Part shown: positions 45,452-54,835 of the stretch, one piece after another
Numbering within the stretch: position 1 is the first letter of the stretch
How the letters are laid out: each line of letters starts with the position of its first letter
Assembly: GCF_024721175.1 (NCBI RefSeq)
Contig: NZ_CP099399.1
Span: forward strand, 3,038,001 to 3,102,000
Length of the DNA: 64,000 nt
Direction: 5' to 3'
Source: Rhizobium sp. Pop5
GTDB taxonomy: Bacteria > Pseudomonadota > Alphaproteobacteria > Rhizobiales > Rhizobiaceae
Notes under the pieces: generated by a model
Database searches by the model: none
Told to the model about the DNA's origin: nothing
The model's input: only the letters and a program-made list of their open reading frames with translations
Program-made: the position numbers and the translations under genes

Positions 45452-46195
45452 TTAGTGTCTTCCGCCTTCGAGATAGGCGGCGCGAACTTCCGGATTGGCG
45501 AGCAGTTCCTTGCCGGAGCCGCTCATCGTCACCTTGCCGTTCACCATGACGTAAGCGCGATGCGAAAGCCTCAGCGCAGCGAAGGCGTTCTGCTCGACAA
45601 GGAAAACGGTGAGCCCTTCCCGTTCGTTGAGCTTCCGGATCGCCTCGAAGATGCCTTTGACGATCAGCGGCGCGAGGCCGAGCGAGGGTTCGTCGAGAAG
45701 CAGCAGCTTCGGGCGCGCCATCAGCGCGCGGCCGATCGACAGCATCTGCTGCTCACCGCCCGAAAGCGTTCCGCCGCGCTGGGCATGGCGTTCTTTGAGA
45801 CGCGGGAAGAGCGTGAAGATCTTCTCGACGTCCTCGGAAAAATATTTGAGATTGTCGAGGCCTGCGCCCATCTGGAGGTTTTCCAGAACCGTCATGCGCG
45901 GGAAGATGCGGCGGCCTTCCGGAGATTGCGCGATGCGCAACCGGGCGATCTCATGCGTCGGCAGCTTGGTGATGTCATGGCCTTCGAAGACGACCGAACC
46001 CTTGCGGGCCTGCGGGCTGCCGCAGATCGTCATCATCAGCGTCGACTTGCCGGCGCCGTTGGCGCCGATCAGGCTGACGATCTCGCCCTTGTTGACATGA
46101 ACATCGATGCCGGCCAGCGCACGGATATTGCCATAATAGGTTTCGACGCCCTTTACCTGAAGGAGCGTTTGACCGGTCATTACTTCAGCGCCCAT
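45452..46195 (-). CDS. livF: Branched-chain amino acid ABC transporter ATP-binding protein LivF
   Basis: ATPase of 247 residues: GANGAGKST, LSGGEQQMLSIGRALM, LLLLDEPSLGLAP. Its first codon overlaps the livG stop by 1 nt (TGATG-type junction); a second in-frame ATG at 46180 is possible. Confidence 0.93.
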   Translation of the reverse strand: MGAEVMTGQTLLQVKGVETYYGNIRALAGIDVHVNKGEIVSLIGANGAGKSTLMMTICGSPQARKGSVVFEGHDITKLPTHEIARLRIAQSPEGRRIFPRMTVLENLQMGAGLDNLKYFSEDVEKIFTLFPRLKERHAQRGGTLSGGEQQMLSIGRALMARPKLLLLDEPSLGLAPLIVKGIFEAIRKLNEREGLTVFLVEQNAFAALRLSHRAYVMVNGKVTMSGSGKELLANPEVRAAYLEGGRH

Positions 46196-47070
46196 CAGTT
46201 TGCGCCTCCTTCGAGCTGCTCGACGGTTGCGATCACCTCTTCCACTTCCTCATCCTCGACGCCGAGATAGGCCGCGATGACCTTAGGATCGTTCTTCACA
46301 TGATCCGGCGTGCCATCGGAAATCTTCTGGCCGTATTCGAGGACGACGACGTGATCCGAGATTTCCATGACCACCGACATGTCATGCTCGATGAGAAGGA
46401 TAGACGTTCCGGTTTCGGCACGGATGCTCTGCAACAGTTCATTGAGCGTCGCGGATTCGCGCGGATTAAGGCCTGCTGCCGGTTCGTCCAGGCAGAGTAG
46501 TTCCGGACCGGTGCACATGGCACGCGCAATCTCGAGGCGCCGCTGAGCGCCGTAGGGCAGATCGCCTGCCGGATCGTCGGCGCGCTCGATCAGGTCGGCC
46601 TTCTCAAGCCAATGACGCGCGAGCTCGATCGCCGCGGCAGCCTCCCGCTTGTAGGGACCTACGCCGATCAGGCCGAGGATTGTATAGCCCGATGCCTGCA
46701 TCAGCTTATTGTGCTGGGCGACGAGCAGGTTTTCGAGAACGGTCAAGCCGGAAAACAGGCGGATGTTCTGGAAGGTGCGTGCGACCTTGGCTTCCTTGGT
46801 AATGCGGAAGTCCGGCAGGCGCTCCAGCAGGTATTGCTTGCCGCCTCTCTGGTTGAGCGTAATCATGCCCATCGTCGGCTTGTAGAAGCCGGTGATGCAG
46901 TTGAAGACGGTGGTCTTGCCGGCGCCGTTCGGTCCGATCAGCGCGGTGATGTCGCCGCGCTTGGCTTCGAAAGAGAAGTCGTTGATGGCCATCAGGCCGC
47001 CGAACTTCATCGACAGGTGCTCGACCTTGAGAAGAATGTCGCTCGACATCGTATTGGTGACCGGGCTCAT
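46195..47070 (-). CDS. livG: Branched-chain amino acid ABC transporter ATP-binding protein LivG
   Basis: ATPase of 291 residues with the LivG insertions: GPNGAGKTT, FQNIRLFSGLTVLENLLVAQ, LPYGAQRRLEIARAMC, LLCLDEPAAGLNPRES. ATG 47070 overlaps the livM stop. A 25-residue acidic C-terminal tail is present. Confidence 0.93.
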   Translation of the reverse strand: MSPVTNTMSSDILLKVEHLSMKFGGLMAINDFSFEAKRGDITALIGPNGAGKTTVFNCITGFYKPTMGMITLNQRGGKQYLLERLPDFRITKEAKVARTFQNIRLFSGLTVLENLLVAQHNKLMQASGYTILGLIGVGPYKREAAAAIELARHWLEKADLIERADDPAGDLPYGAQRRLEIARAMCTGPELLCLDEPAAGLNPRESATLNELLQSIRAETGTSILLIEHDMSVVMEISDHVVVLEYGQKISDGTPDHVKNDPKVIAAYLGVEDEEVEEVIATVEQLEGGAN

Positions 47071-48644
47071 CAACCGTGTCCCTCCTTGATGAAGCTTCCG
47101 GAGATAGCCTTTCGCGCCTTGAGGAAGGCTGTCGGCGATCGCGAGCCGACGAAACCACGCGGCTTGAACAGCATCACCACAACCATGGCGAGGCCGAAGA
47201 TAAGCATGCGGTAAAGTTCCGGCGTGAAGGTCGGACCGAAGATCTCTTTCAAGAAGTCCATACTGCGTAGCGCCTCGGTCCCTCCGACCATGACGATCGC
47301 AGCAATCGCGATCCCAGTCAGCGAGCCCATGCCGCCGAGCACGACGATGGCGAGGATGACAGCCGACTCCAGGAAGACGAAGGATTCTGGCGAAACGAAA
47401 CCCTGGCGTGCTGCAAAGAACGAGCCGGCGAAGCCCGCGAACATCGCACCGGTAGCGAACGCCGTAAGTTTGGTCGTCACCGTGTTGATGCCAAGTGAGC
47501 GGCAGGCGATCTCGTCTTCACGCAACGCTTCCCAAGCTCGGCCGATCGGCATGCGGCGTAGCCGGATCGTAACATAGGCGGTCAGCATGCAGAGCACCAG
47601 GATGACGTAGAACAGGAAGATTTTGTAATAGGCCGATGACGAAGGCAGCCCGAAAGCCTTGGCGAAATTATTCACCTTGCCGACATCGAAGGTCCAGACA
47701 CCGAAGACCGAAGCCTTGGCGATGCCAGAGATGCCGAAGGTGCCCTTCGTCAAATCAGTCCAATTGATGATCACGAGGCGTATGATTTCGCCGAAGGCGA
47801 GCGTCACGATGGCAAGGTAGTCGCCGCGCAAGCGCAATACCGGGAAACCGAGGATGACACCCCAGAGTGCGGCGAAGATACCGGAAAGCGGCAGCAGCAC
47901 CCAGAAAGACAGGCCGAAATAGCTCGATAGCAATGCATAGGAATAGGCGCCGACGGCATAGAAGGCGACATAACCAAGGTCGAGAAGACCGGCAAGGCCG
48001 ACAACGATGTTAAGACCCCAGGCGAGCATTACGTAAATCAGGATCTGAATGCCGAAATTGTCGACAAACGTCAACGAACCCTGAGGGCCTTTCCACGCCA
48101 CAGCCACCATGGGGTAAAGTAGCAACGCAGCCAGCACGACCTTCAGATAATGGGTCTCATACGGGCTTGCTTCCAGCGGCAATCCGAGTCTTTCGGCCTC
48201 GACATTGCGTTCCCGACGCCTCTCCTCTGCCGGCAGTAGGACGTATTTGATAAGCGCATACAACAATGCGGCAAACACAACCAGACCGCCCAGGATGAGC
48301 AGGTCGAACCATAGCTGTTCACGAACGAACACGTAGCCAAAATAGACGGCGATCAGCAAAACCGCTAACGGAGCCACCACTCGCATCGTCTTGGCGAACA
48401 GGCCGGGTGTTGCTGCAAACATGACGACGGCGAAGCGGCCAACTGCAGCGATTATGACGAAAATCGCAAGCAGTCCCCAGCGCTGAACGATGACCAACTC
48501 GTTGCTGATATTCTGGTCGGTCTTGAGACCGACATAGAGAACGAACATACCGAGCGCCAGCACGGCGGCAAAAAGGGCTTGGATAAGACCCTTGCGGACA
48601 AGTCCGGCATCGGGCTTGCCTGCGGAATTCTCAATGTTTGCCAT
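47070..48644 (-). CDS. livM: Branched-chain amino acid ABC transporter permease LivM
   Basis: Permease of 524 residues, longer than usual (about 320-420). The first 160 residues hold four extra hydrophobic segments (DUF3382-like extension) before the conserved core with YVMLAWGLNIVVGLAGLLDL and LREDEIACRSLGINTVTTKL. It follows livH by 4 bp. Confidence 0.92.
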   Translation of the reverse strand: MANIENSAGKPDAGLVRKGLIQALFAAVLALGMFVLYVGLKTDQNISNELVIVQRWGLLAIFVIIAAVGRFAVVMFAATPGLFAKTMRVVAPLAVLLIAVYFGYVFVREQLWFDLLILGGLVVFAALLYALIKYVLLPAEERRRERNVEAERLGLPLEASPYETHYLKVVLAALLLYPMVAVAWKGPQGSLTFVDNFGIQILIYVMLAWGLNIVVGLAGLLDLGYVAFYAVGAYSYALLSSYFGLSFWVLLPLSGIFAALWGVILGFPVLRLRGDYLAIVTLAFGEIIRLVIINWTDLTKGTFGISGIAKASVFGVWTFDVGKVNNFAKAFGLPSSSAYYKIFLFYVILVLCMLTAYVTIRLRRMPIGRAWEALREDEIACRSLGINTVTTKLTAFATGAMFAGFAGSFFAARQGFVSPESFVFLESAVILAIVVLGGMGSLTGIAIAAIVMVGGTEALRSMDFLKEIFGPTFTPELYRMLIFGLAMVVVMLFKPRGFVGSRSPTAFLKARKAISGSFIKEGHG

Positions 48645-48648
48645 GACG

Positions 48649-49551
48649 TTATACCTTCTCGACTTCCGGCCGCCCGAGAATACCCGTCGGCTTGAAGATC
48701 AGCACGAAAGCGAGGATGGCGAAGGTCGCGACATCCTTGTACGCGATGGTGAAATAGGCCGACCATAGAGATTCGATGAGGCCGATCATCAATCCGCCGA
48801 GAACGGCGCCCGGCAGCGAGCCGATGCCGCCGAGAACGGCTGCGGTAAATGCCTTTACACCCGGCGTGAAGCCGTCAGAAAACGAAGCGACGCCGTAATA
48901 CATGAGATACATTGTGCCGGCGACGGCAGCGAGCGCTGCCCCCATGACGAAGGTAATCGAGATCGTCTGATCGACATTGACGCCGAGCAACGCCGCCATC
49001 TTGCGATCCTGTTCCGTAGCGCGCTGGGCGCGGCCGAGCGCGGTATGGTTGACGATGTACCAGAAGACCGTCAGCAGCACCGCCGTGATGATGATGATGA
49101 CAATCTGCTTCAGCGATACGGAAATATTGCCGAACTGATAAACCGAACTCACCAGCGGCGGGATGGGCTTGTTGCGCGGACCCTGCGTCACCTGGATGAA
49201 GTTGGACAGCACGATCGACATGCCGATCGCGGTGATCAGCGGCGCCAGGCGGAAGGAACCGCGCAGCGGACGGTATGCGATACGCTCGATCGTCCAATTC
49301 CACAAACTCGTCATCAGCATCGCGACGACAAGCATCGCCAGCAGCAGAATTGCCACCGGGAGACCTGCGAAGATGGATGTGAGGACGAGGAAGACGATAA
49401 GAGCAGCGAATCCGCCGAGCATGAAAATGTCGCCATGGGCGAAGTTGATCATGCCGATAATGCCATAAACCATCGTATAGCCGATAGCCACAAGGCCATA
49501 GATGGATCCGAGCGTCAGCCCATTGAAGAGCTGCTGGACGAAATACTCCAT
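48649..49551 (-). CDS. livH: Branched-chain amino acid ABC transporter permease LivH
   Basis: Permease of 300 residues (MEYFVQQLFNGLTLGSIYGL, GMINFAHGDIFMLGGFAAL, EQDRKMAALLGVNVDQTISI). ATG 49551 has AGGGGAAA upstream. First gene of the operon; the promoter should be in the 549-bp gap to its right. Confidence 0.93.
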   Translation of the reverse strand: MEYFVQQLFNGLTLGSIYGLVAIGYTMVYGIIGMINFAHGDIFMLGGFAALIVFLVLTSIFAGLPVAILLLAMLVVAMLMTSLWNWTIERIAYRPLRGSFRLAPLITAIGMSIVLSNFIQVTQGPRNKPIPPLVSSVYQFGNISVSLKQIVIIIITAVLLTVFWYIVNHTALGRAQRATEQDRKMAALLGVNVDQTISITFVMGAALAAVAGTMYLMYYGVASFSDGFTPGVKAFTAAVLGGIGSLPGAVLGGLMIGLIESLWSAYFTIAYKDVATFAILAFVLIFKPTGILGRPEVEKV

Positions 49552-50100
49552 ATGTCGTTTTCCCCTGGATGCGAGCCGAATAAGCTGCATCTCTTTTTGG
49601 TTCTTTGGTTCTCCGTTTCAGAGAACCTCATAAGCCGCATGCATAGCGGTTTCGTTGAAAATGTGAAGACAAAAAGGATTTTTTCCGACAGATTCTTGAC
49701 AGAACAGGGCTAAATGGCTCGTTTTGAACCAAAATCAACAGAAAAACAGCACGGAAAGGCGGATTTTTAGCCAGAAATCGCTGTCGGTTTAACTATTCGG
49801 TGATTTCGCCGCCGATTTTCCGCTCCGTTCGCGGCGTAAGCTATTCCACAGAATTGGAAGATGGCGCAAATTCAGCCCCCTGAACGGGCGCTTTTTCGAA
49901 CGCCATTTCATGCGCGGATGCTCACCATCGTCTGACAGAGCCGGGAACTTATGGTAGCATCGCCGGATTAAGTGTGAAGGGTGCGAAGCGCGACGGGAAA
50001 CACCATATAAATTCCGGACTGGTATTGTGGTGTGACAGGGATGGTTTGCGGACGAGCGACAGCGGGGTGCTCGGCCCGCACGGCGAACGGCAAAAGGACA
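49552..50100. other. Gene-free spacer between livH and the CysQ-like gene
   Basis: 549 bp of divergent spacer, AT-richer near 49640-49780, without a credible ORF. It should hold promoters for both the liv operon and the CysQ-like gene; I could not place them. Confidence 0.6.
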
Positions 50101-50898
50101 ATGCTGAGGACATTTGAAAAGGCGGCGCTGGAAGCCGGTAAGGCCATCATCACGGTCTTACGCGAAGGCTTTCCCGTTGCCATGAAGGCGGATGCAAGTC
50201 CGGTCACGGTCGCCGACGAGGAGGCCGAACGCATTATCCTCGCCCATCTTGCCAGAGATTATCCCGAAATACCCGTCGTGGCGGAGGAGTCGGTCGCCGC
50301 CGGCAAGGTGCCCGACATCAGCGGCCGAGGCTTCTTCCTGGTCGATCCTCTCGACGGCACGCGCGAATTCGTTGACGGGCGGCAGGAATTCACCGTCAAC
50401 ATCGCCTATATCGAGGATGGCGCCCCGGTTGCCGGCATCGTCTATGCCCCAGCGCTCGGGCTCGCCTTCTCGGGAGAGCGCGGCCACGCCGAAAGGCTGG
50501 TCGTGATGGACGATTTCACGGTTGGCGCGCGCAGCGCGATCACCGTGCGCGAACAGCCGGACGACAGGCTGGCGCTCGCCAGCCTTCGCCATAACAGTCC
50601 GGAAACCGGCAGCTTCCTCGCTCACCATGCGATCTCCAGATGCACCAATATCGGCTCCTCGCTGAAATTCTGTCTGCTGGCGGAAGGCAAGGCTGACGTC
50701 TATCCGCGTTTCACCCGCACAATGGAATGGGATACGGCGGCCGGCGATGCGGTGCTGCGCGCCGCCGGCGGCTCGACGGTGACGCTCGACGGCGCACCGC
50801 TGACTTATGGCAAGACGGGAACGGCAGCCGATTTCGACTTCGCCAACCCGAACTTCATCTCCTGGGGCGGCAGGAAGCGCGTCCTCGAACCGGCGTGA
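50101..50898 (+). CDS. cysQ: 3'(2'),5'-bisphosphate nucleotidase CysQ-like
   Basis: Inositol monophosphatase-family enzyme of 265 residues that likely dephosphorylates PAP/PAPS. Metal-binding motifs are PVVAEES, FLVDPLDGTREFVDGRQEFT, and EWDTAAGDAVLRAAGG. ATG 50101 has AAAGGA upstream; the frame opens at 50032. It stands alone between two long spacers. Inositol- or sugar-phosphate activity cannot be excluded. Confidence 0.85.
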   Translation: MLRTFEKAALEAGKAIITVLREGFPVAMKADASPVTVADEEAERIILAHLARDYPEIPVVAEESVAAGKVPDISGRGFFLVDPLDGTREFVDGRQEFTVNIAYIEDGAPVAGIVYAPALGLAFSGERGHAERLVVMDDFTVGARSAITVREQPDDRLALASLRHNSPETGSFLAHHAISRCTNIGSSLKFCLLAEGKADVYPRFTRTMEWDTAAGDAVLRAAGGSTVTLDGAPLTYGKTGTAADFDFANPNFISWGGRKRVLEPA

Positions 50899-51143
50899 CC
50901 ATCCCCGCCAGGCGCTGAATACCCAGCGCAATCACCGCACCATGTGACGCTCCCCCGTTCCAAGGCTTGGCACGGCTCCGCGCGAGACCTTCCCATTATC
51001 TCATCACTCTCAAGCGGCCGGCTCTGGCAACAGCGCGATCGCCGCGGAGCGATTCGCAGGGCTCGGCGGTCGGCAGAGGTGATTCTCTACGCGACCCGAT
51101 TCTCTTTTTCCGGCACGGGATGCCGCCGATCTCGCCTTGATTT

Positions 51144-51158
51144 TGTCACATTGTGACA
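51144..51158. promoter_or_regulatory. Perfect 7+1+7 dyad, possible regulator site
   Basis: TGTCACATTGTGACA, a perfect inverted repeat, 365 bp upstream of the sugar transferase gene. The binding protein is unknown. Confidence 0.4.
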
Positions 51159-51466
51159 CATGTTGATGGCAGCCAAACCTCTCCGCCGAAAAAATTTCGT
51201 GGCGGATCTGGTTAAAAATATTGGTTAACGGGCGCTGATGGCGTGTCGGAACAGCACGCCGCCGCCCTTATGGAAGCCCTCGCCAAGAGCCTAGAAACCT
51301 TGACGAAATTCCAATTCTTAACGGAATATCATGAGGTTGCCTCAACTTAACGCAGGTGCGAAAGATTTGTTGCGATGCGATATTTCTCTGGACAGCATTA
51401 CACAATTGTCGCATTTTTCCGTTTTAGTAGGGTTACCAAGACCTGAGTGCAGCCCTGGTGACAGGG

Positions 51467-51474
51467 TTAACCAT
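51467..51474 (+). promoter_or_regulatory. CtrA half-site-like TTAACCAT
   Basis: Exact match to the TTAACCAT type of CtrA half-site, 49 bp before the sugar transferase start. Confidence 0.35.
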
Positions 51475-51522
51475 TGATCGCCTATTGCCGCCGCGCCCCT
51501 CGAAGACAACAGAGTACGATCC

Positions 51523-52248
51523 TTGAGCATCACGGAACTAAACAACAGCATTTCGACTGAGTCCTTCCGGCCGAGCAGCCGCCAGTTGCCGAGCCTGAAG
51601 CTCCAGACCCCTGTTATCCATAGCGATGCGCCGCAGGCGCCGTGGATGGATCTTGCCCTGAAGCGGGCGTTCGACATCGTTTCGTCGTTGAGCGCCCTCC
51701 TCGTCCTTGCACCTTTCCTTCTGCTCGTCGCCCTGCTGATCAAGCTCGACAGCCCGGGACCGGTGCTCTTCAAACAGACCCGCTGGGGCAAGAACTGCAA
51801 GACCATCAAGGTCTACAAGTTCCGCTCAATGCGCACCGACCTCTGCGATGCCTCGGGCGTTGCCCAGACGGTGATGAACGATCCGCGCATCACCCGCATC
51901 GGCGCTATCCTGCGCCGCACGAATATCGATGAGCTGCCACAGCTCTTGAATGTGCTGCTGGGTGACATGTCGGTCGTCGGTCCGCGCTGCCATGCCATCG
52001 GCATGCGCGCCAGCGACATGCTCTATGAAGAGCTCGTACCCGAATATCACCAGCGCCATGCCATGCGCCCCGGCATGACGGGTCTCGCCCAGATGCGCGG
52101 CCTGCGCGGCCCGACCGATCGTCCGGCCAAGGCGCGTGCTCGTATCGCCAGCGATCTCTACTACGTCGAGAATTTTTCGATCTGGATGGATATGCGCATC
52201 ATTGCCGGAACCGTCGTGTCCGAACTGGCTGGCGGAAAAGGCTTCTAA
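51523..52248 (+). CDS. Sugar transferase, ExoY/undecaprenyl-phosphate phosphosugar transferase type
   Basis: Membrane enzyme of 241 residues that starts polysaccharide synthesis by transferring a sugar-1-phosphate to undecaprenyl phosphate. After a 40-residue hydrophilic start comes LALKRAFDIVSSLSALLVLA (membrane anchor at about 45-78), then SPGPVLFKQTRWGKN, YKFRSMRTD, RRTNIDELPQLLNVL, GDMSVVGPR and RPGMTGLAQ, all typical bacterial sugar transferase motifs. The start is TTG 51523 with a poor ribosome-binding site; M42 lacks one too. No other polysaccharide genes are adjacent. Confidence 0.88.
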   Translation: MSITELNNSISTESFRPSSRQLPSLKLQTPVIHSDAPQAPWMDLALKRAFDIVSSLSALLVLAPFLLLVALLIKLDSPGPVLFKQTRWGKNCKTIKVYKFRSMRTDLCDASGVAQTVMNDPRITRIGAILRRTNIDELPQLLNVLLGDMSVVGPRCHAIGMRASDMLYEELVPEYHQRHAMRPGMTGLAQMRGLRGPTDRPAKARARIASDLYYVENFSIWMDMRIIAGTVVSELAGGKGF

Positions 52249-52273
52249 GTTTTCCGAGAAGAACCAACTGCCC

Positions 52274-52324
52274 TCAATGCAAATCGCCCAAAACTGCTCA
52301 GCGGTTTTGGGCGATTTGCATTGA
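52274..52324. terminator. Long hairpin between convergent genes (copy 2 of shared-core family)
   Basis: Perfect 21-bp arms at 52274-52294 and 52304-52324. The inner part CAAAACTG-CT-CAGCGGTTTT (52289-52308) matches 18 of 20 bases of the element at 13462-13481. It lies between the sugar transferase and the convergent LuxR gene and may act as a bidirectional terminator. Confidence 0.75.
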
Positions 52325-52367
52325 TCAAGAACCTGAAGCGCGGGAAGCGGGTCTGAAACAATCCGTT

Positions 52368-53129
52368 TTAGAGCAGCCGGTAGCGAAATGCCCTGGCGAC
52401 CGCCTGCATGCGGTTGACCGAATCAAGCTTGCGCATCGCGCTCTTCAGATATCCCACCACCGTATGCGGCGAGAGATCGAGAATGATGGCGATCTCGTCG
52501 CTGCTCTTGCCGGCAGCCGACCAGCGCAGGCATTCGATTTCGCGCCGGGTGAGCGCCTCCGATGGCCCTTCCTCCGGCCTGATGCTGCGCGAGGCCTTGT
52601 CCAGAAGTTCCATGCAGCCATAGAGCAGCGCCATCGCCTGCTCCCGTGGAGGCATGGGAGAACCGCCTGAGAAGGCGAAGATGTATTGTTTCAGGTCAGC
52701 GTCATGCAGCGTAAAGGCGAAGGTGTTCTTCAGCCCGTGCATCTGGAAGAGCGTGTTCAGACGGCGGTTTTCCTGATTGGCAGCGCTGCCCGCAAAGGGC
52801 CCCTCCTCGCAGAAAATCGGCAGCACCGTCCGCTTCATCGCACTCACCAGCTTGCTGCAATAGAACAGATCGGCCGTCTCGTAGAAGCCGACGAGGCTTT
52901 GCGGCCAGTTGCTGATCAACCGGTTTTCGATGAAGGCCGTTCTGTCGCCCCGCGGAAAGGCCGAGAGCAGGTAGAAATCGAAGCCCGCAAGCTTAGCCAT
53001 CTCGCCGAGCCGCTCTTCGCCCTCCTTGAACCCAATACCTGCGGCATTGGCCCGCGAAGGCGAAAATGCAGTATCCTCAGCGCAGTCGTCGACGGCGCGC
53101 TCACGTCTTTTCATTTTCGTATCCTTCAT
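52368..53129 (-). CDS. LuxR family transcriptional regulator (LuxR solo type)
   Basis: Protein of 253 residues. The N-terminal region (about 40-165) looks like an autoinducer-binding-type domain (LAGFDFYLLSAFPRGD, NWPQSLVGFYETAD), and the GerE helix-turn-helix is at about 190-250 (ALTRREIECLRWSAAGKSSD, LSPHTVVGYLKSAMRKLD). No luxI-type synthase lies in the window, so it would be a solo. The ligand is unknown. Confidence 0.85.
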   Translation of the reverse strand: MKDTKMKRRERAVDDCAEDTAFSPSRANAAGIGFKEGEERLGEMAKLAGFDFYLLSAFPRGDRTAFIENRLISNWPQSLVGFYETADLFYCSKLVSAMKRTVLPIFCEEGPFAGSAANQENRRLNTLFQMHGLKNTFAFTLHDADLKQYIFAFSGGSPMPPREQAMALLYGCMELLDKASRSIRPEEGPSEALTRREIECLRWSAAGKSSDEIAIILDLSPHTVVGYLKSAMRKLDSVNRMQAVARAFRYRLL

Positions 53130-53513
53130 ACGGCGCGCTTCGGCTCGGCCTCGCTGCCGGCGACGAGAAGCTCGCGCCGGAGCATCGGCAAAGCCGGTTT
53201 TCGCCCGTATTCCGAGAATACGAAGCGTCGAAGGCGCGACCTGGGCTGATGCAGCGGGAAGAGCGGAGACGAAGTCTGGCGCTCGTTTATGTTGAAGTGC
53301 TTATAAATTTTTCCCGGCAGTCCGGGTAATATCTATTCCGCATGGCTCCCATGCAGCCGCCACAAATTGACGTAGCGGCAGGCGGTCTGCCCAAATCACA
53401 GGGGGCGAGAGGGCATCTAAATTTGTTATCAAAGTCTTACGATGGGTTTAGGCAATTTTTAAATGTGGCAGGCTAGAGTGGCGTTCGTGGTCTTGCGTTG
53501 TGTAGAGAGTCCA
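53130..53513. other. 384-bp spacer upstream of sciP
   Basis: Divergent spacer between the LuxR solo and sciP. Apart from the CtrA-like box at 53448-53462 I see no clear element or gene. Confidence 0.5.
53448..53462 (+). promoter_or_regulatory. CtrA-box-like site upstream of sciP
   Basis: TTAG-N7-TTAA, one base off the TTAA-N7-TTAA consensus, 51 bp before the sciP start. Confidence 0.45.
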
Positions 53514-53789
53514 ATGACCGAAATGATACGTCCCCGAGTAAAATATGTCATCGGCCCCGATGGCAGCCCCTTGACGATCGCGGACCTTCCGCCGCCCAAT
53601 ACGCGGCGCTGGGTGATCCGCCGGAAGGCAGAGGTTGTCGCGGCTGTTCGCGGTGGCCTGTTGAGCTTGGAAGAGGCCTGCGAGCGTTACACGCTCACGG
53701 TCGAAGAATTCCTCTCCTGGCAGTCGTCGATCAATAGCCACGGCCTCGCCGGCTTGCGCACCACGCGCATCCAGCAATACCGCCACTGA
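53514..53789 (+). CDS. sciP: CtrA inhibitor SciP (DUF1153)
   Basis: Small DNA-associated protein of 91 residues: RVKYVIGPDGSPLTIADLPP, NTRRWVIRRKAEVVAAVRGG, LLSLEEACERYTLTVEEFLS and the end GLRTTRIQQYRH. These are nearly invariant in SciP. In Caulobacter SciP blocks CtrA-dependent transcription in G1. Start ATG 53514; an earlier frame opening at 53463 is unlikely. ctrA lies 1.8 kb downstream. Confidence 0.93.
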   Translation: MTEMIRPRVKYVIGPDGSPLTIADLPPPNTRRWVIRRKAEVVAAVRGGLLSLEEACERYTLTVEEFLSWQSSINSHGLAGLRTTRIQQYRH

Positions 53790-53809
53790 TCACACGCCAT
53801 TACCGCCAT

Positions 53810-54277
53810 TTATTTCGGGCCGGACGCATCTCCCATAAGGGAATGAAGAAGGCCCGAAATCATTGACGAGGCCGCGTAACACCAGAGGCCTGGCTGCGTG
53901 AAGGCATCCGCCAGGCCTGTCGTCTTCGCCGCCGCAATCACGATCGCGACCAGCAGCACGTCCATCATAGACCACTTGGACAGATGCGGTACGACGTGAC
54001 GATAGAAGAAACTGCCGGCCCCGCCGCCGGCAGCCGTCCCCTCCGCGGCGATCCCGATCATCTTCAGAAATGGAAGCACGATCGACACCAGCGCCACGAT
54101 CGCCGCCAGCAGCCCATCCCCGCCCCGCCAGAGCGAGATGACGATTTCGATGAGCGACGGCGTCTTGTTGAAGAAATACAGCGTCTCGAAACGGACCAGC
54201 GGCAAGATGAGGCCGAGCGCCAGGAGAAAGGGCGCCGCAACAAGAAGAATGGGGCGGATCATCGAAAACGCTCTCAT
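53810..54277 (-). CDS. Paraquat-inducible protein A-like membrane protein
   Basis: Inner-membrane protein of 155 residues with four hydrophobic segments (PILLVAAPFLLALGLILPLV; LLAAIVALVSIVLPFLKMIG; MMDVLLVAIVIAA; and a C-terminal one). The RFETLYFFNKTPSLIEIVIS and WSMMDVLLVA segments resemble PqiA/YebS domains, but only one domain is present. ATG 54277 (MRAFSMIRP) or 54262 are plausible starts. It is convergent with sciP. Confidence 0.7.
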   Translation of the reverse strand: MRAFSMIRPILLVAAPFLLALGLILPLVRFETLYFFNKTPSLIEIVISLWRGGDGLLAAIVALVSIVLPFLKMIGIAAEGTAAGGGAGSFFYRHVVPHLSKWSMMDVLLVAIVIAAAKTTGLADAFTQPGLWCYAASSMISGLLHSLMGDASGPK

Positions 54278-54410
54278 AACGACGAACCTCGTGTCGATCC
54301 GGCATTTTTCATGAACACTCCGTCTCCTCCACCATCTGTCGCACCGACTTGGCACGGCTGCGCTGCCGTGTCACGGTCGGTGACAACAATATCCGTTCAC
54401 GAGGAATACA

Positions 54411-54689
54411 ATGCACATTCGAAACGAGGAAGGCGCCTCCGGTGGCCGCTATGCGGCTGAACTCGAAGGACATGAGGCGGAGATGACCTATTCCAGAACA
54501 TCGCCGAAGCTTGTCATCATCGACCACACCGCCGTTCCCGACGCGCTGCGTGGCAAGGGCGTCGGCCAGGCTTTGGCGCTTCATGCCGTGGAGGCGGCCC
54601 GCGCCGGCGGTTGGAAGATCATCCCGCTCTGCCCCTTCTTCAAGGCGCAGGCGCAACACCATCCCGAATGGAAGGATGTCGTGAACTAG
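54411..54689 (+). CDS. GNAT-like N-acetyltransferase (YjdJ type)
   Basis: Small protein of 92 residues: YAAELEGHEAEMTY, IIDHTAVPDALRGKGVGQAL (acetyl-CoA pyrophosphate loop RGKGVG) and IIPLCPFFKAQAQHHPEWKD. The length and ending are those of the minimal YjdJ/GNAT_acetyltr_2-like family, whose substrate is not known. ATG is preceded by CACGAGGAATACA. Confidence 0.88.
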   Translation: MHIRNEEGASGGRYAAELEGHEAEMTYSRTSPKLVIIDHTAVPDALRGKGVGQALALHAVEAARAGGWKIIPLCPFFKAQAQHHPEWKDVVN

Positions 54690-54737
54690 TTCCTTCGCCT
54701 CGGCTTCGCACCGCGGCCTGCGAACCTCAAAACACGA

Positions 54738-54785
54738 AAACACCAAAAGCCATGTATGACGGACAGCGCGCCCGCCATACATGGC
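54738..54785 (-). terminator. Terminator hairpin after the FliJ-like gene
   Basis: 15-bp stem with one mismatch, AGCCATGTATGACGG (54747-54761) against 54771-54785. On the minus strand it is followed by TTTGGTGTTTTCGTGTTTTG. It may also end the convergent GNAT transcript. Confidence 0.75.
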
Positions 54786-54835
54786 TTCTCTGTGGCGATC
54801 CCCGGGGCGCCGAAGCCGGCGCCCACCGTTTTCTT

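Larger units (their letters stand above)
50899..51522. other. 624-bp gene-free region upstream of the sugar transferase gene
   Basis: AT-rich promoter-like region. It contains a perfect dyad TGTCACA-T-TGTGACA at 51144-51158 and a CtrA half-site TTAACCAT at 51467-51474, 49 bp before the next start codon. No coding frame is convincing. Confidence 0.6.

Noticed and set aside
50899..51522. Minus-strand frame 51342-51809 as a gene
   Set aside because: Overlaps the sugar transferase start, lacks similarity and a ribosome-binding site.
52368..53129. Quorum-sensing pair with a luxI gene
   Set aside because: No LuxI-type synthase is present in the window; treated as a LuxR solo.
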